Below are positions 17,518 through 25,344 of a DNA stretch of 48,645 bases, in pieces. Every line of letters begins with the position of its first letter. The stretch's first letter is position 1. A program made the translations under genes and the position numbers. Source of the DNA: a virus; IMG/VR virus record IMGVR_UViG_3300008050_000072, positions 1 to 48,645 of that record; one strand, given 5' to 3'. The notes below the pieces were generated by a model. The model was not told where the DNA came from. It did no database searches and saw nothing but the letters and a program-made list of their open reading frames with translations.

Positions 17518-19911
17518 CTACTCTCCCTCATAAATAGACGGGCTTCGTGACCCCGGAAGGGTTGTCTTCGGCCCATACGCATCAATACTAACTAGCGATA
17601 CTGGAGAATATATAGTTGAAGCCGACACCTCAAGCTGAAACGTAGTGCAAGAGGGTACGTCTAAAGTCAATCTTTGCGTATAAGTCCGGCGGGCCCGATA
17701 CGGGTAGGACGGCTCTTGAACAAGGGAAGACCCATCCTGCACACCAGCCAAAGACACATTCGATACGTCTATTGACGAGTTGTACCCGTAGAACCCATCA
17801 TATACAGCAATGTTATCGTTCTCTGGATGAACGTTAGCAATCTCTAAGTCCTTGCTTACTGGGGAATCCTTATTCCAATCAGCATACGTCTTTACGCTAG
17901 ACAACTTGCCTGACCGTTCTTCCATTATAAAAACAGCTTCGGCTGCTCTATGGGTATCGTGAAACGATGGGCCAAACTCACTAAAGCTCATCCAACCTGT
18001 GGTGTACCGACTTTCAAGGTCTTTTCCTGGGTAGAAGTTTGGATAACCTCTTCCGTATATCCACATAGTGTCTGACTTAGTTTCCACCCCAAGCTCGTCC
18101 TTGGATGAATACCGCCCCTTCCATGTTCCAGAAACAATGACCTTATCGTCCATTGTCTCCACACATCGAATCTTTATATCAGATCGCAATCTCCAACCAT
18201 TGTTCTCGTAATCCCATACAAACTGAAAGTTAGACAACTTCGATGTCTTGTACGGGAGTGCAAAGACCATCTCCTTGGTTCGCACATCCGTCCACGAAAC
18301 ACCAAACCGCTCATAGTCTTTGTTGATCTTCTTGAGCTTGCTCCGTATTGGTGCCCCAATATCGACCGCTCTGCCGTCTGTATCGAGTTTCCAGAAGGTT
18401 CCCGACCCATACCATATCAACGTGCCGTCAGGAGCCGCCTGAGCCAAGCTAGGGCCAGCGCAGCCCGCTACTGTACTCACAGTACCAAACGTCCAATGAG
18501 GGTAGTCGCCAGATACATAATGAGTTGCGTTCTCTTTGAAGACCAACATGATCTTTCTATCGCCAAGTAACGATGGCTTTGAACCCGTTATCGCCCCCGT
18601 TTCTGGGAATACATCTCGCCAATGGGTAGAAATAAAGCTCTCTGGCGTTGAGCCATTGAACCCACCCTGCTCACTCCACCAGACCCTTGAAGGATGATCC
18701 TCTGTCCTCATTAAAAACAAAGATGCGCTGAAGGTCTTTATAAAGTACACCCCACGCGGACAAGACCTGCGATCTTCCCACTCCGGTCCAAGCTCCCCAT
18801 CTGGGATGTCATCCATATATTCGGTTGAAAGGTTGTTTGCTATTCTTTGAAGGTACCTCGGCCTTCCAGTCACCCCAGAAGGTAACGATCTTAGATTCAT
18901 CGTCCTAAGTAGGATTCGAGCAACAGTACCTTCTGGACCTTTTGGAATCGAGTTTACCCAAAACCTTCGGCATAAAAACTGTATCCCGTACTTTGCCCAC
19001 GGCGACCCAGCCGCAACGGCGTGATGCTGGATCTCTACCCGACCACCAGCCGACGAGGTGGCCGAGTAAGCGCCATCAGTATTCTCAAAGACAACAGCAT
19101 AGTACCAAAGACCAGACTCAATGCCACCAGTGGTTATTGCTGGATCTTTTCCCTTTGGCGTTCCAACAAGAGTGTGGTTCAGTGAGCCAATGCGCCCACC
19201 GTCACTAAAGCCACCATCGTTAACCCACTCTTCTCCAGCGCCAGGGCCAATCGACTGTGGGGCTGTCGGGATAATCGAGTAGCCAAGCTCACGGATTCTA
19301 TCTCCATCCCAAACATATGCTTGCCCACCATCACAGTAGGTAAAGTAAACCCGGTTACCAATCACCTCCATCTGAGGGGGGTATAGGAAGTTTGACTGCG
19401 GCCTTACTGAGCTAACATACGAAACCCAATCTCGTTCTTCAAATATCTTCTCTTCAACATACCCATACCCAACCCGTACTGGAGAACTGGTGCTGGCAGT
19501 TGCCGGGCTATCGTTGGACCTCAGATGGGTCGCTTCTCCGTTACGGGAGCCAGGGATTAGCCTAAAGAATCCATTTGGCGTGATCCAAACAAACTCAGGT
19601 ATCTCCCCGTCCCTTTTCCAATACTTCATCGCAAGGACTTGGCTCTCTCCTGGCTGAGTAGTATGCTCAAAAGTATCTGTTCCTACTGCTGGCCGACTAC
19701 TTATCCCACCAGCTTCTTGAAACGTCCTATCGTCAGCATTAGCCCATTGTGACGGAATGAGCGGCATAATCCTGAAGCGACTCTCAAGAAACCCTCGCTC
19801 ATTCAGGTTGAAGTTAAATATCTCAAATGCAAGTGTACCATCAGAGAATGGTGCCTCTGCCATGACCTTTGCAAAGCCAATAGTTCGACCAAGATATTCC
19901 TTCCAAGCCAA
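17518..19911 (-). CDS. Tail nozzle-like protein (gp12-like by size and position)
   Basis: 797 residues, against 794 for T7 gp12. A TTG at 19911 is taken as the start because a perfect AAGGAGG sits 6-7 nt upstream, overlapping the stop of the previous gene; the next in-frame ATG is at 19863. The protein is all-beta in composition with many short W/Y/G motifs (IMLVFKENATHYVSGDYPHW; GTLIWYGSGTFWKLDTDGRA) that resemble the blade strands of the beta-propeller in podovirus nozzle proteins. It would form the distal tail tube through which DNA and ejection proteins leave. The identification rests on length, order and these segments, not on a measured alignment. Confidence 0.6.
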   Translation of the reverse strand: MAWKEYLGRTIGFAKVMAEAPFSDGTLAFEIFNFNLNERGFLESRFRIMPLIPSQWANADDRTFQEAGGISSRPAVGTDTFEHTTQPGESQVLAMKYWKRDGEIPEFVWITPNGFFRLIPGSRNGEATHLRSNDSPATASTSSPVRVGYGYVEEKIFEERDWVSYVSSVRPQSNFLYPPQMEVIGNRVYFTYCDGGQAYVWDGDRIRELGYSIIPTAPQSIGPGAGEEWVNDGGFSDGGRIGSLNHTLVGTPKGKDPAITTGGIESGLWYYAVVFENTDGAYSATSSAGGRVEIQHHAVAAGSPWAKYGIQFLCRRFWVNSIPKGPEGTVARILLRTMNLRSLPSGVTGRPRYLQRIANNLSTEYMDDIPDGELGPEWEDRRSCPRGVYFIKTFSASLFLMRTEDHPSRVWWSEQGGFNGSTPESFISTHWRDVFPETGAITGSKPSLLGDRKIMLVFKENATHYVSGDYPHWTFGTVSTVAGCAGPSLAQAAPDGTLIWYGSGTFWKLDTDGRAVDIGAPIRSKLKKINKDYERFGVSWTDVRTKEMVFALPYKTSKLSNFQFVWDYENNGWRLRSDIKIRCVETMDDKVIVSGTWKGRYSSKDELGVETKSDTMWIYGRGYPNFYPGKDLESRYTTGWMSFSEFGPSFHDTHRAAEAVFIMEERSGKLSSVKTYADWNKDSPVSKDLEIANVHPENDNIAVYDGFYGYNSSIDVSNVSLAGVQDGSSLVQEPSYPYRARRTYTQRLTLDVPSCTTFQLEVSASTIYSPVSLVSIDAYGPKTTLPGSRSPSIYEGE

Positions 19912-19913
19912 GG

Positions 19914-21467
19914 TTACACCTCCTTAATAGGACGACTTGTTGACCCGTAGTAGTGAGTTGAACCGAGACCATCACCAAAACCAGGGCGCTCATGCCCCGA
20001 AAAAGAGTAGTCTCGCTTCATCTTCTCTAACTCCAACTGGTATGCCTGGAAGTACACGCTCTTTCTATCAAGACTTCCATCTCTATCACCAAGTAAGTAC
20101 GAACAAGAAAGCTCAATCAAAGCATTGTAGCACTCAGGGGGGATACGAGAAACGTCAGTGTCATTGCCCAGCAAGTCTGGTCGTCGAACACAGGACAACA
20201 GTATATCGTCCTTTGATGTAGGCCGTTTATCGAAACGTATGTGCTGATGGCCAACAAACTCTTTTATCGGAAAATCTCTATCAACAGGATCATAAGACCC
20301 ATTATCAATGACCTCCACATCATGCCCCTCAACAATGCGCCACAAATAGTATTCCCCATCGGCCTGAACATCCTTATTAAGCACCCCTGTTGGGGGCTCA
20401 TCTGAGTTCTCATGCCTGGCACGAAAGATCCACTTCTCAACTCCATGATGATGGTATGACCACGGCATGGTTGCCTCGCTCTGTGAATACCCAAAGACAT
20501 AATCAACGTCCGGTGTCTTCACCCTCAAAGCTGAATCGCCCCACACCACAGATTGCTTCTCACTGGCTTCGGACGGGGCTGAGATATAAAATGGAAGCCC
20601 CTGGTTCTCGCCAACGCCGTCAGCAACACGCCATAGATACCCGCGCTCTTTAGGCCAGCGGCCCCAAACATGGCAAACCTTGTATGAGAAGGTTCCTGCC
20701 CGCCCATAGGTATAGTCAACCAATAGATCAGGGTCGTAACCCCACTTAGCGCCAAAAGTATGCCCCTGAGATGCAGCCTCTATTTCAGGCTTATAGTGCG
20801 GAGAGGGTAGCTGGAAGTAATCCCCACGCTGGTAGTAATCAGGATCTCCTGAATCCTGCCACCCAGAAGAAAACTTATGTCGAGTCATCTCGGGCCCAAG
20901 CATGGAGACCGGTATCTGCCTTCCACTTTTCTCAGGGTTCCGAACCACTTGACGAATAGACTGGACATCAGCCGGGTACGGGTACTCGTAAGTATAGATG
21001 CGAGCATCCATATCTGCCTTCGCAAACTGTGTTGAGAACGGCTTGTCAACAACAATGACATGGTAGGTTATCACCGGGTCGTTCCCTCTAGTTGTTACAT
21101 ATACGTCCTGTATCCTGCGTTGATGCCATCGGTCATCACGCCCTTGAACCTCAAACCATCGACCACGAAGAACCTTATCGGTAATGTCTGTGGCCTCAAT
21201 AGGTGAGTTAGTAGCGACAATGGCAAAGCATCTGTTGTCATCTTCTGAAAAGCCATAGGCTGTATGTAATAGGTTTACTTTTGTAAGTGTTACCTGTGGC
21301 TCCAGTATAAACCTATACTCGTCCCGAAGAAGCACCTCTGGGATCTCGCCCCATAACTTCCTAAGAGCCTGGTTCAGTATGTTGTTCAGGCGCTTTGTCC
21401 CTGCATCACCACGCTCAGGGTACCCAGTCTTGATGCGAATAGCTTTACGCAGTTGCTTTAGATTCAT
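19914..21467 (-). CDS. Putative head-tail adaptor or tail tubular protein (gp11-like position)
   Basis: 517 residues from an ATG at 21467 with GGGGA upstream; a TTG 12 bases earlier is possible. The N-terminal 60 residues (LKQLRKAIRIKTGYPERGDA; LNNILNQALRKLWGEIPEV) are a helical bundle like those of phage adaptor proteins that sit under the portal. After it come beta-rich segments and a C-terminal helix (YFQAYQLELEKMKRDYSF). It lies between capsid and nozzle genes, the place of T7 gp11, but is more than twice gp11's 196 residues, so it probably carries an extra domain. Function is inferred from position and helical N-terminus. Confidence 0.55.
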   Translation of the reverse strand: MNLKQLRKAIRIKTGYPERGDAGTKRLNNILNQALRKLWGEIPEVLLRDEYRFILEPQVTLTKVNLLHTAYGFSEDDNRCFAIVATNSPIEATDITDKVLRGRWFEVQGRDDRWHQRRIQDVYVTTRGNDPVITYHVIVVDKPFSTQFAKADMDARIYTYEYPYPADVQSIRQVVRNPEKSGRQIPVSMLGPEMTRHKFSSGWQDSGDPDYYQRGDYFQLPSPHYKPEIEAASQGHTFGAKWGYDPDLLVDYTYGRAGTFSYKVCHVWGRWPKERGYLWRVADGVGENQGLPFYISAPSEASEKQSVVWGDSALRVKTPDVDYVFGYSQSEATMPWSYHHHGVEKWIFRARHENSDEPPTGVLNKDVQADGEYYLWRIVEGHDVEVIDNGSYDPVDRDFPIKEFVGHQHIRFDKRPTSKDDILLSCVRRPDLLGNDTDVSRIPPECYNALIELSCSYLLGDRDGSLDRKSVYFQAYQLELEKMKRDYSFSGHERPGFGDGLGSTHYYGSTSRPIKEV

Positions 21468-21487
21468 AATGGTCCCCAATACAAAGA

Positions 21488-21518
21488 AGCCCCCAAAAGC
21501 ATACCACTCTTGGGGGCT
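21488..21518 (-). terminator. Hairpin terminator or attenuator after the capsid genes
   Basis: AGCCCCCAA (21488-21496) pairs perfectly with TTGGGGGCT (21510-21518) around a 13-nt loop. On the minus strand the stem is followed by TTCTTTGT, a broken T tract. It lies after the decoration gene and before the adaptor gene, so it would reduce read-through from the abundant capsid messages into tail genes. A processing hairpin is the alternative. Confidence 0.65.
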
Positions 21519-21537
21519 CTTAGCAGGTAGCTACTAC

Positions 21538-22011
21538 CTACATGATTCCCGAAACGCGAATGGTTACAGGGAGTGCACCTCCCACAGCCGCCGTAAAGAC
21601 ACCGATAATACAGTGCTCAACAGTAGTGACTGCGGTATCGTTTACCTGCCCAGCAACACCAGCCGTAATGACCGGTGTGTTTGCCACGACTGCCGCATTT
21701 GACGCGGCCAGAACCTCTCCAGAACAAACGACCCAAGCATACGCATCGTCCGCGATATCAACAACAGTGATACCCGCAACCGTAACCGCTGGTTGGTTTG
21801 CAGTAGTGTAGGCAACATTGAGACTGGAGCCAGAAGCGAACGTAACTGCTCGTCCGGCTACAATCGCACCACCACTAGTATTTCGCACAAGCCGATATAG
21901 CTGCTTACCGTAAGTCGGGTGAATAAACTCCCGAATCTCACCAGTAGAAGCGGGCTTTTCAGTTGTAGTCTCGTCTGGGTAATCCAGGAAAACCTTATCA
22001 GAATAGGGCAT
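21538..22011 (-). CDS. Head decoration-like protein
   Basis: 157 residues, with a strong ribosome binding site (AAGGAG) before the ATG. After a short polar N-terminus the protein is composed of alternating small and hydrophobic residues (GRAVTFASGSSLNVAYTTAN; VVCSGEVLAASNAAVVANTP; GVFTAAVGGALPVTIRVSGI), the pattern of small beta-barrel decoration proteins. It directly follows the major capsid gene and precedes a terminator, so it is probably expressed at similarly high levels and stabilises the expanded head. Confidence 0.6.
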   Translation of the reverse strand: MPYSDKVFLDYPDETTTEKPASTGEIREFIHPTYGKQLYRLVRNTSGGAIVAGRAVTFASGSSLNVAYTTANQPAVTVAGITVVDIADDAYAWVVCSGEVLAASNAAVVANTPVITAGVAGQVNDTAVTTVEHCIIGVFTAAVGGALPVTIRVSGIM

Positions 22012-22035
22012 TATAACATCTCCTTAAAGTTAAAA

Positions 22036-23115
22036 TCAAACAATTGCGACGGCTGTTTCAGAAGTACAACCATTAGCCATGAGGTTAGTCATAGCAAACT
22101 GCGCTTCAAGGATGATGTAACCAACATCAGCATCAACGTTTGAGGTCTCAAGGTGATCCGCAAACTTAGTGACCCGGAAGTCATTGTTAGCATTAACCCA
22201 ATACTCAATCGTGTTGGGGTTCAACAAGTAGACAGCATCGGTCGCGCCAACGGCAAGGTCAGTCATCCAACGGTTGGCATAATACTGCACACCGTTAACC
22301 ATATGAATGGTCGGGTGAGACTTGCCACTCGTCAAATCAGCAGGTGTGTACATAAGCTGGGGGCCGGTACCACCAACAGTGGTGCGAACCTCAGTGCCGA
22401 GCATGACATGGTCGGCAATAGACAAGACCCCAAGCGAGATCCCTTCTTCGTCTTCCGCGTAGGTATCAGCAGTAATCTTGATCTCTTCTGCACGTTGCAG
22501 AAAGTCCGTTCCAATGGTTGCCCCAGATAGATACTGGTTATGCCAGTTATCAACAAAATCCGTCGTATCGTTTACACGGGTCTCGTTGAGGTACTGAATT
22601 CCAGCTAGTGCTTGCTGTTCGGGAGTATTAAACACCAACGCACCACGCTGAAAACCAGACGAGGTAAGCCCAGACACGGTACCGTTAAGAGTTCCAAGTC
22701 CAGTCAAAGAGCTAACGTTACCCATGTACAACTGACGAACCACATCATTCTTCAAGGACTGCATCGCAGCCTGACTTTCATCTTGAACGAATCGCTTGAT
22801 TTCCTCTTTCGTAGACATACGATCACGATCAATGTGAGGCAGGATGATCGGCTTAATGTACTTGGCCCAATCACCAGTCATCGCGCTCAGGGTCTCACGC
22901 TTAGCAAGCGGGACACTAAGGTTAGTTGCGTTAATCTCAGTCACATCAGAGTGACCGGACTTCACGCGGACCACTCGTACCTGGGTTCCACCAGAACGCT
23001 TCACTTTCATGCGCGACTGGAGAGCCTTCAGAAGAGGATCACGGTTATAAAATGAGACCACAGATTTCTTAACGACATCCGGGACTGTAAGAGTTGCATA
23101 TTCAAGAAGAGGCAT
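22036..23115 (-). CDS. Major capsid protein candidate
   Basis: 359 residues, a typical size for an HK97-fold capsid subunit without an N-terminal scaffold domain. It lies immediately after the scaffold-region genes and before a decoration protein and terminator. It has a basic N-terminal region (KSVVSFYNRDPLLKALQSRM), a helical central segment (TKEEIKRFVQDESQAAMQSL, like the spine helix) and mixed beta segments. GGAG lies 7 nt before the ATG. The assignment comes mainly from order and composition; mass spectrometry of virions or a structure search would settle it. Confidence 0.75.
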   Translation of the reverse strand: MPLLEYATLTVPDVVKKSVVSFYNRDPLLKALQSRMKVKRSGGTQVRVVRVKSGHSDVTEINATNLSVPLAKRETLSAMTGDWAKYIKPIILPHIDRDRMSTKEEIKRFVQDESQAAMQSLKNDVVRQLYMGNVSSLTGLGTLNGTVSGLTSSGFQRGALVFNTPEQQALAGIQYLNETRVNDTTDFVDNWHNQYLSGATIGTDFLQRAEEIKITADTYAEDEEGISLGVLSIADHVMLGTEVRTTVGGTGPQLMYTPADLTSGKSHPTIHMVNGVQYYANRWMTDLAVGATDAVYLLNPNTIEYWVNANNDFRVTKFADHLETSNVDADVGYIILEAQFAMTNLMANGCTSETAVAIV

Positions 23116-23137
23116 TTGTTAACTCCAATAGTATGAA

Positions 23138-24052
23138 TCAACCGTCTAATAGGTGAGCGTGTCTGTTTAATACTTCGTTCCAGTCGAGTTCGTCAACTGA
23201 TCTTACAGGAGAACTGGTAGCAATACGCCCATCAGCGATAAGCGCCTGTTTTTTTGCGTAACCATTTGCCTTCGGCTTCTCGACCGCTGGCGCTGCTTCT
23301 GCTTGTACTGGTTCGGGCGCACTAAGGGTTGCTTTGTTTACCCCAGACTTCCATAAAGCATAATCATATGCCCCATTCATGCGGTCCAACACCGTCTTTC
23401 CGCTGTGTCTCTCGAACAGACTATCTAACTCTGTTGCGAAAGCGTCCCGTGCATTTGCTGGAAGCCGGTCAAACTCTGGGTGTGTTGCTGTAAATGCTTG
23501 CCATGCAGTATCCACCATGTCCGAAGACATCGTATTAATAAAGGTACTTTGTTCCTCAATACGGGCCTGTAATGGTTTTACATCGTACCCAGAGGACTCC
23601 ATAGCCTCAATCAAGTCGGAAAATTCTTTCCGTGATGAAGCCAAAGACTCTTGTTGAGACTTTAATGCAGACACTTCGTTCTGAACGATCTTCATTATTG
23701 GTTCAACGTGAGCAAGAATCTCTGGAGAGAGGTCACCGACCTTTACATCTGCCAAAGATTTATACTCAAAGTTTTTTATTTGCTCTGGCTCTGAAGCAGC
23801 CGCTTCCGGCGCAACTACCGCTTGTGCTTCAACTTCCGCCACTTCCTGTGTTTGCGGAGCAACGTCGTTAGATTGCTCAACATCTTCAGTCCCTACAATA
23901 TCAGAAGGCGGGGATTCCGCCTGGCTCTGGAGACTCGCTGGGGATTCCGGCTCCGGTTGGGTCTGGGATTGGGGGGGCTGCTGGAGCACTGGAGGCTGCG
24001 GCAGTAAGTTCCCTAGTTCCGGGGACTGTGATTGTTCCGTTTGCGATTCCAT
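23138..24052 (-). CDS. Scaffolding protein candidate
   Basis: 304 residues. The first 50 are Q-, P-, S- and E-rich and disordered (PVLQQPPQSQTQPEPESPAS), followed by an acidic region and a helical, possibly coiled-coil segment about residues 118-160 (EPIMKIVQNEVSALKSQQES; RKEFSDLIEAMESSGYDVKP). Acidic, helical, low-complexity proteins just upstream of the capsid gene are normally scaffolds that guide procapsid assembly. GGAG with a 7-nt spacer precedes the ATG, so it can start independently, although its first 152 nt lie inside the preceding gene in another frame. A C7 run in the overlap raises a frameshift possibility. Confidence 0.65.
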   Translation of the reverse strand: MESQTEQSQSPELGNLLPQPPVLQQPPQSQTQPEPESPASLQSQAESPPSDIVGTEDVEQSNDVAPQTQEVAEVEAQAVVAPEAAASEPEQIKNFEYKSLADVKVGDLSPEILAHVEPIMKIVQNEVSALKSQQESLASSRKEFSDLIEAMESSGYDVKPLQARIEEQSTFINTMSSDMVDTAWQAFTATHPEFDRLPANARDAFATELDSLFERHSGKTVLDRMNGAYDYALWKSGVNKATLSAPEPVQAEAAPAVEKPKANGYAKKQALIADGRIATSSPVRSVDELDWNEVLNRHAHLLDG

Positions 24053-24419
24053 TTATAAACTCCATTAAGTCCGCGTCATCGTTAAGGTCATATATGCCAG
24101 GGGCAAGTTGATCGGAAACAGCCTGAAACACCTGAATCAACTCTGGTGTTAACTCAGCCGTAGCTAAATCCAAGAAGCCAGCTTCAACAAGTTTGGTTGT
24201 TGCTTGCTGGATAATGTCTGCTGACATCATATCAAGAGGGACACCGGTGTCCATGTAGGGTTCAACAGCAACCATATCCGGGGGTGGAGCCTCGTCACCC
24301 GGAAGCGGTTGCCCTTCTGCTGGCATAACCTGATTAAGATTTGCAGCCTCTTGCATTATTAGTTGCTCAAGCTGCTCAATCGGCATCTGCTCAAGCTGTT
24401 CTGGGGTGTACTGGGCCAT
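23901..24419 (-). CDS. Acidic scaffold-region protein overlapping the scaffold gene
   Basis: 172 residues, with AGGAG before the ATG. The N-terminus is a glutamine- and glutamate-rich repeat (EQLEQMPIEQLEQLIMQEAA). The middle is acidic and helical (LDLATAELTPELIQVFQAVS). The tail is proline- and alanine-rich (SSAPAAPPIPDPTGAGIPSE). The last 51 codons overlap the scaffold candidate in a different frame, so low-complexity sequence is dual-coded. Position between zinc ribbon and scaffold genes suggests a head-assembly role. Function unknown. Confidence 0.6.
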   Translation of the reverse strand: MAQYTPEQLEQMPIEQLEQLIMQEAANLNQVMPAEGQPLPGDEAPPPDMVAVEPYMDTGVPLDMMSADIIQQATTKLVEAGFLDLATAELTPELIQVFQAVSDQLAPGIYDLNDDADLMEFINGIANGTITVPGTRELTAAASSAPAAPPIPDPTGAGIPSESPEPGGIPAF

Positions 24420-24430
24420 AAGTGCTCCTA

Positions 24431-24970
24431 TTAGGTTGCGGTTTTGAGCGGAGAGGTTGCCATCTGAGAGATATCAACCTTCCCAGACTGAGCCGATGAT
24501 TGTGTTTTATCATGCATGGTTTTCCATTTTGCATACTTACTATCTGACCAGCCCGTTGAGTCCTGCATTTCTTTTTTATAAATATAATCCGCCACGCCTT
24601 CTCTACCAGAGTCTTTCTCAACCCTGCTCATTTCATACTCTTCTTCTCTAACAGACTCTAACGAATGGCGGTGGATTGATGAGCCAGGTGAGATCCTACA
24701 CAGATTGTTGTCTTGTTCAAACTTCTTCACATCTTTGTAGGATCTAATCTCCTTACCCGCTGCTCGTTGCTTTTTAGTGTACATGTTTGATGTGTAACTA
24801 TCGAGGTCTTCAAAGACTGGCCCGACATGTCGAAACCAATTGACTTTGACCTTCAGAGAAACACCCCCACACTCTGGGCATTTATCTTCTTCCGGTATCG
24901 CAGCACTACCAAGGAACAGTTCCTCAAATAGAAACTTACAAGACACACATTTATATTCATGGATTGGCAA
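24431..24970 (-). CDS. FmdB-type zinc-ribbon protein (long form)
   Basis: 179 residues starting at a TTG (24970), preceded by GAGG about 6 nt upstream. The N-terminus MPIHEYKCVSC with C31-P-E-C34 gives two CxxC pairs (8/11 and 31/34), the pattern of the FmdB-like zinc ribbon, and the MP-I/V-x-EY opening supports the chosen start. Past residue 50 the protein is charged and helical (KEIRSYKDVKKFEQDNNLCR), much longer than the usual 70-100 residues of the family. Embedded in the head-assembly genes, it may bind nucleic acid or a virion protein. A second FmdB-like gene lies at 48094. Confidence 0.7.
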   Translation of the reverse strand: MPIHEYKCVSCKFLFEELFLGSAAIPEEDKCPECGGVSLKVKVNWFRHVGPVFEDLDSYTSNMYTKKQRAAGKEIRSYKDVKKFEQDNNLCRISPGSSIHRHSLESVREEEYEMSRVEKDSGREGVADYIYKKEMQDSTGWSDSKYAKWKTMHDKTQSSAQSGKVDISQMATSPLKTAT

Positions 24971-24978
24971 TCTTTACC

Positions 24979-25335
24979 TCACTCGCAATGCTTGTCGCAA
25001 AGCTCTTTTAGCTCTTGGTAGTACATACCCGCTGGCGTATCGGGGTCTCTTTCCGTCCAGCTTTCAAGCAAGGACATGACTCCTTCCTCTAACGTGCCCC
25101 CGTCTTCTACATCCTCATCCATATCATCATCTTCATACGCACTATATGAATCTTTAGATGGTCGGTCTTGCTTGTCAACGTACTCAGAGAACGAATCATC
25201 TTCATCCATCTTCTTAGCAAACTCCTTGGGCTTCATTTCCCCCATGGCCCCGCCTGGCATTTCGAGGACAAGGATGGTCAACGCCTCGTGGTCCCCTCCG
25301 TTAGCTTTCTTTGCAAGTTTTTTTAGATCAAGCAT
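24979..25335 (-). CDS. Small acidic protein beside the portal gene
   Basis: 118 residues with a strong ribosome binding site (AAGGAG) before the ATG. A short basic helix (DLKKLAKKANGGDHEALTIL) leads into a very acidic, probably disordered stretch (YEDDDMDEDVEDGGTLEEGV) and a helical tail with two cysteines (ELKELCDKHCE). It lies between portal and zinc ribbon genes. Acidic small proteins in this place can be assembly chaperones or minor head proteins. I do not recognise it. Confidence 0.55.
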   Translation of the reverse strand: MLDLKKLAKKANGGDHEALTILVLEMPGGAMGEMKPKEFAKKMDEDDSFSEYVDKQDRPSKDSYSAYEDDDMDEDVEDGGTLEEGVMSLLESWTERDPDTPAGMYYQELKELCDKHCE

Positions 25336-25344
25336 TATTACTCC

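Noticed and set aside
17518-19911. TTG start of the nozzle-like gene as evidence of truncation
   Set aside because: A perfect AAGGAGG at the right distance and full length compared with T7 gp12 support a normal gene with a rare start codon.
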